Source: Virgibacillus siamensis (GTDB lineage Bacteria; Bacillota; Bacilli; Bacillales; Amphibacillaceae). Taken from it: a stretch of DNA of 64,000 bases. The notes beneath the pieces were generated by a model. That model made no database searches, was not told where the DNA came from, and saw only the letters and a program-made list of their open reading frames with translations. This document shows positions 44,212 through 53,258 of this stretch, piece after piece. The stretch is from contig NZ_FUIH01000007.1 of assembly GCF_900162695.1 (NCBI RefSeq), forward strand, positions 2,294,001-2,358,000, written 5' to 3'. Position numbers and translations under genes: made by a program. The number at the start of each line of letters is the position of its first letter. Positions within the stretch are counted from its first letter, which is position 1.

Positions 44212-45150
44212 TTAGTTAAAGCTATTCATCGTTTCCGCTGCTAAATATGCTGCAAGTTTGACCGTCTTCCCATTTTCATCAACACGTGGGTTTACTTCTG
44301 AAATATCAAAGCTGAGCGTTTTTTCTTTTGCTGCTGCATAAGCCATTATTTGTTTGACCGTTTTAGGATCCAGCCCCAATGGTGTTGGTGCACTGACCCC
44401 CGGCGCAGCAGAGGCCATTATGGAATCTGTACATAACGTCAGCATAATGTAATCATAGTCATTGGAAAAATCATCAATCTTACGCACTGTGTCCTGGAAA
44501 TTCCCGGATTCCACTTCATGTTGCAGCATATATTTGCACCCAAATTCATCCGCTATATCGAACAGTATTTTTGTATTTCCAAACTTCTGCACCCCAAGAC
44601 ATAAATAACCGGCATTTTTGTCCTGTTCCATAATTTGTCTGAACATCGTACCGGAAGATGGCAATGCATCATCACGCAAATCAAAATGCGCATCAATATT
44701 TATAATGCCGAGCTTCGGGTCTTTACCAAGAAACTTTCTGACACCCAAGTAGTGTCCATATACCGTTTCGTGGCCACCACCAATAATTATAGGGGTTGCC
44801 GATAAATTTAGAATACGTTCAACTTGTCCGCCAAGTTCCTCCTGTGCCTTTTCCAAATCACTGCCTTCACATATGACATTCCCTGCATCAACTAATTCAC
44901 CTTCCAAATGATAAGGCAGTTTTGCAAGTTCCCGACGTACAGCATCCGGAGCTTCACTTGCCCCTTGACGGCCTTTATTGCGTCGTACACCTTCATCACT
45001 GGCAAAACCAATTAAATTGAAAACGCCATCATTTCGATGCACTTCACTTATATCCTGCATTTTTACAACCTGATGGAATCGAAATCCGGACAATTCCTGA
45101 TCACTATCCACTCTTCCACGCCATAGTTCTTTGTTTGCTGGGGTATAAAT
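44212..45150 (-). CDS. hutG: Formimidoylglutamase, with probable ATT start
   Basis: A 312-residue ureohydrolase of the arginase family. Manganese-binding motifs are GGGHETVYGHY, NIDAHFDLRDD and SFDISEVNP. Residues SGFRFHQVV near the N-terminus and overall layout match HutG, which splits N-formimidoyl-L-glutamate to glutamate and formamide. The annotated GTG at 45111 lacks a spaced ribosome site. Upstream the frame continues 13 codons (IYTPANKELWRGR), conserved in style with HutG N-termini, to an ATT at 45148-45150 that lies 6 bases after AAGAGGTGA; a TGA stop lies just before. ATT is therefore the best start. No other hut genes are nearby. Confidence 0.8.
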   Translation of the reverse strand: MYTPANKELWRGRVDSDQELSGFRFHQVVKMQDISEVHRNDGVFNLIGFASDEGVRRNKGRQGASEAPDAVRRELAKLPYHLEGELVDAGNVICEGSDLEKAQEELGGQVERILNLSATPIIIGGGHETVYGHYLGVRKFLGKDPKLGIINIDAHFDLRDDALPSSGTMFRQIMEQDKNAGYLCLGVQKFGNTKILFDIADEFGCKYMLQHEVESGNFQDTVRKIDDFSNDYDYIMLTLCTDSIMASAAPGVSAPTPLGLDPKTVKQIMAYAAAKEKTLSFDISEVNPRVDENGKTVKLAAYLAAETMNSFN

Positions 45151-45276
45151 TTTGAATCACCTCTTAATATTTCTGAATACTACAACTTTACATAAAATTA
45201 TATTCGTATTACTCTATAAATACCAATACATATTTTTTATAATTTCATAGATTTTATCTATAATGGAGGGAATGGA

Positions 45277-46158
45277 ATGGAAATACGGCAGCTCAAATAT
45301 TTCGCAACATTAGTGGAGGAAACCACATATACACAAGCAGCAGAAAAACTTCACCTTACACAGCCTTCATTAACCGCATCCATGAAAAAGCTGGAAAAAG
45401 AACTTAATTTTGCACTAATCGATAAACGTTACCGGGAGTTCCGATTAACCAATGAGGGACAAATTCTGTATCACGAAGCTAAAAAACTGCTGAATCATTT
45501 TGACCATGTATCACATGAAATGACCCGGCTGAAGGAAGTGGGACCGCCAAATCTGTCCATTGGATTAATTGAATCATCCATGTTTTTTATTCCCGCAGTT
45601 TTGGAGAACTTTAAGGAAGAACAGCCAGATGTGAGGGTCAGCTTAATGGAAACATTAAGCCTTTCCGATGTAACAAAAGCACTAAGCAATTTTGAAATTC
45701 ATATGGCGATAACCAATCAGTTCATTCAAAATGAGCAAATTCAAACCATCCCAATTTATAATGAGCGGCTGGTTGCATTAATCCCGCCCGGCCATAAACT
45801 TGAAAGTCTGGAAAAAATTCACATAACTGATTTGGAAGGACAAGATTTCATTGTATGCAAAGAAGGGTTCCAAACAAGAAAAGATGTTGTAGACGCATTC
45901 CACAGGAAAGGTGTCTATTTAAACATTCGATTTGAAATCGAACGATTCGAAACTGGCTGCAGTCTTGTTGAAAGCGGTCTTGGAATTACAGTAATACCGG
46001 AAAACTATGTACGCTTTTCCAACAAATCGCTCCAAACCATGATCAAACCATTCCATGACCCCAGCATCGCCAGAACAGTATATTTGGCATATGACAAAAA
46101 TAGATATCTGCCACCCGTTGTGAAACGGTTTATCACACTGGTCAAGGAATTTTTTTGA
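45277..46158 (+). CDS. LysR-family regulator, divergent from hutG
   Basis: A 293-residue LysR-type regulator with the N-terminal helix-turn-helix (MEIRQLKYFATLVEETTYTQ onward, about 1-60) and a two-lobed effector domain. It is transcribed away from hutG-nhaC-yjiH, the usual layout for control of the neighbouring operon, with only 126 bases between. An effector such as formimidoylglutamate, histidine or a related amino acid is an inference from context. Confidence 0.88.
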   Translation: MEIRQLKYFATLVEETTYTQAAEKLHLTQPSLTASMKKLEKELNFALIDKRYREFRLTNEGQILYHEAKKLLNHFDHVSHEMTRLKEVGPPNLSIGLIESSMFFIPAVLENFKEEQPDVRVSLMETLSLSDVTKALSNFEIHMAITNQFIQNEQIQTIPIYNERLVALIPPGHKLESLEKIHITDLEGQDFIVCKEGFQTRKDVVDAFHRKGVYLNIRFEIERFETGCSLVESGLGITVIPENYVRFSNKSLQTMIKPFHDPSIARTVYLAYDKNRYLPPVVKRFITLVKEFF

Positions 46159-46219
46159 AGCGTGGGGACGGTTAGGCTTCCTGCACAATTCCAAGCACCC
46201 CGACCAACTCTGCCTGAAA

Positions 46220-46545
46220 GCAAAACGAGGCTGGGACATATCAAAAACGCGTAATTCAAAAGACAAACAATTAGGGGATTAGCGGAGGAAATATAGGTAG
46301 ACTCCTTGAAAAAGGAATACACTTTTTCTGCGTGCGATGTAACGCTCCGCAGCTTTCCTTGTCCTGCGGGAAGATAGGCCAAGGTGAGACCCCGCACGAG
46401 GAGGCTCAGCAGCCGCCCGCGGTAAAGAAGACACTGCGAAAGCCTGCTTGAGCAAATGTCGCACTTATGCTCGAAAGTGAAAGCGAAGTATATTTCCGGA
46501 GCGGCTATACGCTCCACTTTCTAATTAATCGTTCGGGTTTTTCTT
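46220..46545. repeat. Dispersed intergenic repeat, long copy
   Basis: A 320-base element beginning GAGGCTGGGACATATCAAAAA. It contains the blocks CCTGCGGGAAGATAGGCCAAGGTGAGACCCCGCA in pieces, then CCGCCCGCGGTAAAGAA and GCTCGAAAGTGAAAGCGAAGTATATTTCCG in pieces, and ends GCTATACGCTCCACTTTCTAATTAATCGTTC. It shares the central blocks with 605-720 in the same order. It has no supported gene; overlapping frames on both strands lack ribosome sites. It has no transposase, so it is a non-coding repeated element. Confidence 0.85.
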
Positions 46546-46569
46546 TGAATAAGCCTCGCAGCCTTATTT

Positions 46570-47136
46570 TTAGTTACCCCATATCCGCTCCAACTCTCTC
46601 ACTACCCGTGAAACAGGCAGACCGACAACATTGTAATAATCACCTTGTATCCCTTTTACCAATACTGCTCCCCCACTCTGTATACCATATGCACCAGCCT
46701 TGTCGAACGGATCGCCTGTTATAATATACCGATTGATCTCATCATCGGAAAGCGGCCAAAATTCTACCAATGTTTTTTCCACAAACACCTGCTCTGTCAT
46801 TTGTGTACGAAGCATAACACCAGTATACACTTCATGTATTTTCCCACTCATCGAGGAAAGCATTTGAAAAGCTTCCTCCTTATCAGCCGGCTTTTCAAAA
46901 ATCCTGTTCTGAAAAGAAACAACCGTATCGGCCGCCAAAATAATTTCATTTTCATGTTGAATATCTGTGTAACGACCCTTCAGTATTGCAAGCTTCTCTA
47001 CCTTTTCACGCGGATCATTTGTCGTGATAACTGATTCATCGACATTCTGTTTCCGAACCGTGAACGGAATATCAACCTGTTGCAATAATTCTTTCCTTCT
47101 TGGGGATGAGGATGCCAGGATTAGATTGTGTGACAT
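46570..47136 (-). CDS. maf: Maf-family nucleoside triphosphate pyrophosphatase
   Basis: A 188-residue Maf/Ham1-fold protein. It starts with the signature LILASSSPRRKELL, followed by ADTVVSFQNRIFEKPADKEEAFQML near residue 68, and ends with GDYYNVVGLPVSRV. Maf proteins hydrolyse non-canonical nucleotides such as dTTP, UTP or modified bases and affect septum formation. It usually accompanies mreBCD/minCD or radC in Bacilli, but here it is a single gene next to a repeat and the GH85 terminator. Confidence 0.93.
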   Translation of the reverse strand: MSHNLILASSSPRRKELLQQVDIPFTVRKQNVDESVITTNDPREKVEKLAILKGRYTDIQHENEIILAADTVVSFQNRIFEKPADKEEAFQMLSSMSGKIHEVYTGVMLRTQMTEQVFVEKTLVEFWPLSDDEINRYIITGDPFDKAGAYGIQSGGAVLVKGIQGDYYNVVGLPVSRVVRELERIWGN

Positions 47137-47208
47137 GAATGAACCTCCATAAAATTAACTGTTTATGCACTCGCATTATAATCATTTTATAACGTAAAAA
47201 ATCAAAAA

Positions 47209-47259
47209 CATACTATAATCCCCCTGCCCCTTAAGTCAGAGGCAGGAGATTATAGTATG
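47209..47259 (-). terminator. Terminator of the N-glycan operon
   Basis: A long stem (CATACTATAATC with GATTATAGTATG) continued by CCTGCC/GGCAGG is followed on the minus strand by a T-rich run. It lies just after the GH85 stop codon and is the last signal of the operon. Confidence 0.9.
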
Positions 47260-47277
47260 CTGCTTTATAAACACTGA

Positions 47278-50200
47278 TTATTGATATTCCTCTATTAAAC
47301 GGTCGGTATCAGCCTTAAGTTCCATATAAGCTTCTTTTGAAAGCTGGTCATTTTTTTCCTGATTTTTCAGCAACCTGTTAAATATATGCAGATGATGAAT
47401 AATCTGTTTCGTCATTCCCCGTTCTTCAAAGTGCTCCAGCACTTTAAGGTGATTCTTTAAAGTTGCAACCGCATCTTCACTGCTGAATTCACCACGCTGT
47501 TCAAAAAACTCAACAGATTTTCGCAGATTCGCAATACTTGGTTCTTCACTCAGGAACCCGGCACTGAATTTCAGGCTTTCATTTAAATCCGGGCTTTGAA
47601 CCGTATAATATATTCTTCCTGCTTCATATCCGAAATTCAAGTTTTTAAATGAGATCATACCATCTTTCTCTGCACGCTTTTTGGCAATAACTTCATTGGA
47701 ATCCAGAGATCTATACAACCGTACAACTTGTCCTTTACGCACATTTTCAATCATTACATGATCATTGGCACCTTTATTATTATCCGCAGTTACGAAGTGC
47801 ATCATAATATTTTCTGTTTTTGGCAAAGCGTCACTCTCAAACAGCTGCCACTCGTAAATACGTATTGCCACCCATGGGGATGAACCGCTGTCATGGACCT
47901 TAAGCTTAAATTCACTTGCTTTAACCGGCTGATCAAGAACGACATCCGTTACAGCTTTGTGATTATCGGTGATTCGTTCTGCACTGATCCAGTTTCCGTC
48001 CTCATTTTTATAAAGCAATTCAAAATCAATTGTGTTCATGTTTTGTGCTTCCCCACCAGACTCAGCATGTTGAACACGCCAGCGCCGGATTGTTTTTGGT
48101 TCATCCAATTCAATGGTCATAAAGCCTGAATCCTTATTCGTCGCTGCCCATTTACTGGTTCCGGATCCATCCAATGCGCTGGATGCCGGTTCAGCTGTAT
48201 TCTCAAATGACACATCAGTTATATTGGCATGAAGCGCAACATTTGATGATGGCGGGTTATCATCCACTTCAGTTGCATCTGTATCAACACCCCATTTAAA
48301 ATCCACCTTTGCGGGCTCACCACGCATATAATTCTTATTAACGGGAACAACCAGTAACTGCGTTTTATTGTCTGCTGATGCATTTTCCGGTGTACGGGTA
48401 ATATTGGATGTATAAAAATGATTGTTCCGTGTTACCCCTATCAATTTCTTATCCCCATCTGCATTTTTCTGATAAACCTCATAAAGCAATGCATTCTCTT
48501 CATCTTTCCAACTTAAACGCGCTTCCGCTTTGTACGAAGTTTGCAGCATTTTTTCTTCAACTTTCACATTAGCCGGTTCAGAAATCAAAGGGGCGTTTGT
48601 ATCATAAACAGATATCTGTCCTACATTCATCTGATAGTCTTCCAGTTCAGAAGAATTTTGGATTCTGAGACTCAGTGCATATGCTGTCTTGCCTTCATCT
48701 TCCCCAAGATTTATAATAGTTGTCTTCCACCCGCTTTGCGATTCAGGAAGCGGATAATATTTCATCTGATTCTCAGCATAATCTTTTCCGAAAGCAACAC
48801 CTAATGACACCTCAGCTCCCGGCTTGTTCTGATAAGTAACGCGTATCTTGGTAGTATCATTGATATCCAGCTTTGTACTGTAAAGCATTACGTCATTAAC
48901 AGAATTTGGATTAAGGTCACCAGTGAACTTTAATGAATTCCCGCCATTATAGGCTTTACTGAAATCATAACCAACATTTATGTCGCTGCCTTTACCACGA
49001 ATCCACCAGCGCCATGTCGGCATAATATCCTGTACAGAAAGGTTATTCCATTCCTCATTGCTGGCTGTTTTCCCATTCACATTATATTTTTTTCCATGCC
49101 CACTATTGAAATTTGTAGTAAATGGCATGTCCTGAATAACAGATGAATCAGTTACAAAGCGTGCCATACCCTTCCAGTCGGAAGAATCATCAGCCTTGGA
49201 CGGATCACCCTGAGGACCTGTCCAAAAATACGTTTCCTTTTTATGAAAGTCAGCGGGATTTTTGGCTAGTCCCATTGTTGAATTTGGTGCATAAAGAGCG
49301 ATAGAAACTTTCGGTTGCTTCTCCTTATTTAAAAGTGCATTCGTATTAATTTCTGTGTGGAAAGAGTTCTGCTGCACCTCGAAACCTGCATATGCGTCAA
49401 AAGGGCTGCGGTTATGCTTTCTCATTGTGGCAACAGTTGTATTAATTTCATCTACACCCCAATTATAATTCAGGAAAAATTCATCAACAGCATAAGTCCC
49501 GTCTTCAGCGGGGGTTACGTACATATCATTCTTTTCGTTTACAGCGTTTTGGTAGTCGATATCTCCATTATTTGCCTGGGCATCATACCAGCTGAACCGG
49601 ATATCTGATTTCCGTTTTGCATAACGCATCATTTCATTCATCCGTTTGGCAGTTTTTTCACTAACACCAGACATTTCCTGATTAATAAAGTATCCGTCAA
49701 AACCATAATATTCCGCAGCCTCAATCATTTTATCGGCTACAGGAAATGTTCCATCTGCCGCTTTTTCTGTAAAAGCTTCCATTTCCGCGAGCATTTCAGG
49801 ACTTCCCGGTCCCCACGGAAAGCCAACTGTCGCATAAACCGGAACACCATTACGATGTGCAGCATTCACAACATCGGGTGAAGGCAAGGCAAAAATCCCT
49901 TCCTCACTTGACGTCCAGTAGATAAAAGAATCCAACAGCTGCCAGTTATCAAAGGCATACATCTTGAATGTATCGCCTCCGACTGAATTATCGGTATCAT
50001 GATTCATTGTTGTTATGGATGCGGTTGTAATCCCGGCATTTGGATTTGCCAATGGATTAATTTGGTGTCCTTTAAAACGATTCTCATCAAGCGGAACACT
50101 TGCTTGGTTTAACAACGAATCCGGGTCTTTTTCCGGAGACCAGTTTAGAAGAGATTCAACACTGAATGCCGGCGCAACTGGTTTTAAACTTAATTTGTTT

Positions 50201-50340
50201 GCATAGTCTTCATTAATGACACCGTTTTCACCTTCTTCGGCAAAGGCACTTGCCCCCTGTAATGTGAGAAATGCTATACCAAAAATCAATGACATAAAAA
50301 CAACATGGAACTTAAAATAGCTTCTGGCTCTTCCCTTCAT
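47278..50340 (-). CDS. Secreted GH85 endo-beta-N-acetylglucosaminidase
   Basis: A 1020-residue secreted enzyme. The signal peptide is about 1-34 (ending ASAFA). The GH85 catalytic domain spans about 100-420, with the conserved motif FDGYFINQEMSG in which N220 and E222 are the catalytic pair (E222 is the general acid). Beta-sandwich domains follow, and a F5/8 type C (CBM32-like) module lies at about 705-845, likely for carbohydrate binding. The C-terminus is helical without an LPXTG anchor, so it is released. GH85 cuts between the two core N-acetylglucosamine residues of N-linked glycans. It is the last gene of the locus and starts the extracellular step. Confidence 0.92.
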   Translation of the reverse strand: MKGRARSYFKFHVVFMSLIFGIAFLTLQGASAFAEEGENGVINEDYANKLSLKPVAPAFSVESLLNWSPEKDPDSLLNQASVPLDENRFKGHQINPLANPNAGITTASITTMNHDTDNSVGGDTFKMYAFDNWQLLDSFIYWTSSEEGIFALPSPDVVNAAHRNGVPVYATVGFPWGPGSPEMLAEMEAFTEKAADGTFPVADKMIEAAEYYGFDGYFINQEMSGVSEKTAKRMNEMMRYAKRKSDIRFSWYDAQANNGDIDYQNAVNEKNDMYVTPAEDGTYAVDEFFLNYNWGVDEINTTVATMRKHNRSPFDAYAGFEVQQNSFHTEINTNALLNKEKQPKVSIALYAPNSTMGLAKNPADFHKKETYFWTGPQGDPSKADDSSDWKGMARFVTDSSVIQDMPFTTNFNSGHGKKYNVNGKTASNEEWNNLSVQDIMPTWRWWIRGKGSDINVGYDFSKAYNGGNSLKFTGDLNPNSVNDVMLYSTKLDINDTTKIRVTYQNKPGAEVSLGVAFGKDYAENQMKYYPLPESQSGWKTTIINLGEDEGKTAYALSLRIQNSSELEDYQMNVGQISVYDTNAPLISEPANVKVEEKMLQTSYKAEARLSWKDEENALLYEVYQKNADGDKKLIGVTRNNHFYTSNITRTPENASADNKTQLLVVPVNKNYMRGEPAKVDFKWGVDTDATEVDDNPPSSNVALHANITDVSFENTAEPASSALDGSGTSKWAATNKDSGFMTIELDEPKTIRRWRVQHAESGGEAQNMNTIDFELLYKNEDGNWISAERITDNHKAVTDVVLDQPVKASEFKLKVHDSGSSPWVAIRIYEWQLFESDALPKTENIMMHFVTADNNKGANDHVMIENVRKGQVVRLYRSLDSNEVIAKKRAEKDGMISFKNLNFGYEAGRIYYTVQSPDLNESLKFSAGFLSEEPSIANLRKSVEFFEQRGEFSSEDAVATLKNHLKVLEHFEERGMTKQIIHHLHIFNRLLKNQEKNDQLSKEAYMELKADTDRLIEEYQ

Positions 50341-50498
50341 ATAAAAATCCTCCCATTATTTATAGACTTGAAGATTGATTCCTGATGTTGTGTCCTTTCA
50401 TTGATGACATTGCATAGATGATAAACTTCCCCTGCCAGATTAGCATCCACAGAATAATGGCACCTCTCAATGGCAGGAATTACCATGGTCAATGTAAG

Positions 50499-51893
50499 TT
50501 AATCCTCCACAATCAAACCATTTTGATCGATTACCTGCTTAAACCAATTTCCGCTTTTTTTCAAAATACGTTCGCGATCCTTTAAATTCACACGATAAAA
50601 CCCATATCTATTCTTATAGGCATTCAGCCATGACCAATTATCCATGAAAGTCCAGACATGATAGCCGAAACAGTTAGAACCTTCTTCAATAGCTTGATGA
50701 AGCCATTTTAAATGCTCTTCATAAAACTCAATCCGGTAATTGTCCTGAATCGTGCCAGTTTGATCCATAAATCGCTCTTCATTGGCTACCCCCATTCCAT
50801 TTTCCGCCACATACCACGGAATATTACCGTAATTTTGTTTAATGTTTACGGCAATATCATACAAACCTTTTTCATAAATTTCCCAGCCGCGGTATGGATT
50901 CATACGGCGCTCCGGCCATATATACGGATCAAAGAAATCTTCCGGCATGATTCCTTCCTGCGAACTGCCCGCAGATTCTTTCTTTTTAACACGTCTCGGC
51001 TGATAATAGTTAACACCTAAAAAGTCGACAACATTATGACGCAACAGCTCTTTATCCCCTTTTTCCCGGTGCGGTAAAAGCTGATGCTCATCCAATAATT
51101 CAATTAATGCTGATGGGTATTCTCCCAGCACAGATGGATCCAGGAAGCTGCGATTAAAGAATAAATCAGCAATTTCTGCGGCACGAACATCCTCTTTATC
51201 CTGACTTCTTGGATAAGATGGAGTCAGGTTCAAAATAATGCCAATCTGTCCATCCCGATTCAGTTCTCGATAATTCCGGATTGCTTTGGCACTGGCCAGT
51301 ATGGAGTGATATGCAACTGTCACTGCCCGCTTCATATCAACTACACACGGATAATGAAAATGGTTCAAGTATCCCATTTCCACGGGTACGATTGGTTCAT
51401 TAAACGTCGTCCACAACGTCACCCTGTCACCGAAAAGTTCAAAAGCAGTTCTGGCATAAAATGCAAATGCATCAACCACCTCTCTGTTTTCCCATCCGCC
51501 TTTTTCCTGCAAATGCATCGGCATATCAAAATGAAATAAATTGATAATCGGTTTAATCCCCTGATTTAATAATGTATCGATTACCCGATTGTAAAATTCT
51601 ACCGCTTTCTGATTGACATTGGTCCCATCAGGCAATAAGCGTGACCAGGAAATTGAGGTGCGGAATGAATTGAGATGGATATTCTTCATCCGCTGAATAT
51701 CCTGCTCATAACAATGATAAAAATCGGAAGTTATCTCCGGTCCAATATTTTCATAGAAACGCTCCGCTTCCGTTTCATACCAGTAATCCCAAATACTTTT
51801 CGCTTTCCCGTCTTTTTGAGAAGCCCCCTCTGTTTGGGGAGCGGATGCAGCGGAACCCCATAAAAAACCTTCCGGAAACGTATACTGCTTCAT
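50499..51893 (-). CDS. GH1 beta-glycosidase
   Basis: A 464-residue glycoside hydrolase family 1 enzyme. The acid/base is E166 in TFNEP and the nucleophile is E364 in AENG. The start MKQYTFPEGF at 51893 with AAAGGAGTGAT is used. The substrate-phosphate loop near the C-terminus reads SWLNAYKNRY (421-430): Ser421 and Tyr430 agree with 6-phospho-beta-glycosidases, but the usual Lys is Asn428, and the Glu of ordinary beta-glucosidases is missing. Specificity is therefore uncertain. In this operon a likely job is cleavage of Man-beta-1,4-GlcNAc left after alpha-mannose removal. No signal peptide, so cytoplasmic. Confidence 0.88.
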   Translation of the reverse strand: MKQYTFPEGFLWGSAASAPQTEGASQKDGKAKSIWDYWYETEAERFYENIGPEITSDFYHCYEQDIQRMKNIHLNSFRTSISWSRLLPDGTNVNQKAVEFYNRVIDTLLNQGIKPIINLFHFDMPMHLQEKGGWENREVVDAFAFYARTAFELFGDRVTLWTTFNEPIVPVEMGYLNHFHYPCVVDMKRAVTVAYHSILASAKAIRNYRELNRDGQIGIILNLTPSYPRSQDKEDVRAAEIADLFFNRSFLDPSVLGEYPSALIELLDEHQLLPHREKGDKELLRHNVVDFLGVNYYQPRRVKKKESAGSSQEGIMPEDFFDPYIWPERRMNPYRGWEIYEKGLYDIAVNIKQNYGNIPWYVAENGMGVANEERFMDQTGTIQDNYRIEFYEEHLKWLHQAIEEGSNCFGYHVWTFMDNWSWLNAYKNRYGFYRVNLKDRERILKKSGNWFKQVIDQNGLIVED

Positions 51894-51915
51894 TTTTAGA
51901 ATCACTCCTTTTGAT

Positions 51916-53214
51916 TTACTGTGCGTCCAATGCACTGCCACTAACATAAATTCCATTCATACTAAGGATAAATTCACTAAACATGGAGTTTGCCCAGGAA
52001 AACCAGTCCCTGGTGAACTTATTTGGATCATCTGCATGAAACCCTTCATGCATCAGGTTCTTGCCGGCATCAGTTTGTTTAAAAAGCTCAAGAATAGATT
52101 GCTTTTCCTTTTGTGTTCCAGCTGTCATCCCTTGTATGGCAAGTGCAATATGCCAAATATATTTCTCTGGTGTATGCGGGCTGCCAATTCCCGCTGCCGT
52201 ACTGCCCTGGTAATAATATGGATTCGCTTCACTCAAAAGGAATTTCCTTGTATTTTGATAGACCGGATCATTGATAGAGCAATATCCCAAATACGGCATC
52301 GCAAGCAATGACGGCACATTTGCGTCATCCATCAGGTTGTAATTCCCCCAACCATCAGTTTCATACGCATAAATCGTACCGTATATCGGATGTTCAACCC
52401 TGCCGTACGATTGAATACCTTTATCAATTTCCGCAGCCAATAATGTAGCGGATTCAGCCAACTCTCCATTCTCAAGTACATTTAGCGCAACTTCCGCCAG
52501 CTGCTTTAAAACAACAACTGCGAACATGTTGGATGGTATCAGGTAGCCATATTCGCACGCATCATCACTTGGCCTGAACCCTGACCAGGTCATTCCGGTA
52601 TAACCTGCGGGGGCTCCATTTCCGTTATGAGATAAAGTATCCTGAGGAGTACAATTTGTGCGGACAAAATGATAATTGGAATCACGGTTATGATGCTGTT
52701 CCGTCGTCCAAACACTGATAACTCTTTCAACAGCATGCAGAAACCTTTCATTAAAGTGTGAGGTTCTTCCCGTTGACTTCCAAAATAAATAGGCCAACTG
52801 AATCGGATAACATAATGAGTCAATCTCATATTTTCGTTCCCAGATTAGCGGCGTCATATCGGTTTGATCGTTGCTGTACCGCCGGCCATTCGGCTCTTCG
52901 TTAAAAGCATTAGCATATGGATCATGCAGAATGAAGGCAAATTGTCTTTGAATTACACCTTCAACTATATCGGCCATATATGCATCTTCCTCGGCCAAAA
53001 TCAGATACGGGCGGACTTGGGCTGCTGAATCGCGCAGCCACATGGCAGGAATATCCCCGGTAATAACAAATGTCGTACCATCTTGTTGCGGCTTAAGTGT
53101 GGTTTCATACGTATTGGGAAAACAATAGGTAAACATTGCCTGGATTTTAGGATCATCGGAATAAATATTTTTGATTTCTTCCACCAACTGTTTCATTGAC
53201 TGCGGCTGTTCCAT
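51916..53214 (-). CDS. GH125 exo-alpha-1,6-mannosidase
   Basis: A 432-residue member of glycoside hydrolase family 125 (metal-independent alpha-1,6-mannosidases). The hallmark segment MWLRDSAAQVRPYL is near residue 58. RPSDDACEYGYLIPSNMF near residue 218 carries the likely acid, and NSMFSEFILSM near 415 the likely base Glu. It lacks a signal peptide and works in the cytoplasm on imported oligomannose. Streptococcus pneumoniae and Clostridium have a GH125 beside a GH38 and a ROK gene; the same set occurs here. Confidence 0.92.
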   Translation of the reverse strand: MEQPQSMKQLVEEIKNIYSDDPKIQAMFTYCFPNTYETTLKPQQDGTTFVITGDIPAMWLRDSAAQVRPYLILAEEDAYMADIVEGVIQRQFAFILHDPYANAFNEEPNGRRYSNDQTDMTPLIWERKYEIDSLCYPIQLAYLFWKSTGRTSHFNERFLHAVERVISVWTTEQHHNRDSNYHFVRTNCTPQDTLSHNGNGAPAGYTGMTWSGFRPSDDACEYGYLIPSNMFAVVVLKQLAEVALNVLENGELAESATLLAAEIDKGIQSYGRVEHPIYGTIYAYETDGWGNYNLMDDANVPSLLAMPYLGYCSINDPVYQNTRKFLLSEANPYYYQGSTAAGIGSPHTPEKYIWHIALAIQGMTAGTQKEKQSILELFKQTDAGKNLMHEGFHADDPNKFTRDWFSWANSMFSEFILSMNGIYVSGSALDAQ

Positions 53215-53258
53215 TAAGTGTCAGCTCCCTTCAAAACTCGAGACGAATAGTTATTTAG

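Noticed and set aside
46005..46517. 170-residue minus-strand frame over the LysR end and the dispersed repeat
   Set aside because: It overlaps the LysR gene in antisense and the repeat, and has no family-like features.
50499..51893. 6-phospho-beta-glucosidase assignment for the GH1 enzyme
   Set aside because: The phosphate-binding Lys is replaced by Asn and no PTS genes are in the locus, so the assignment was left open.
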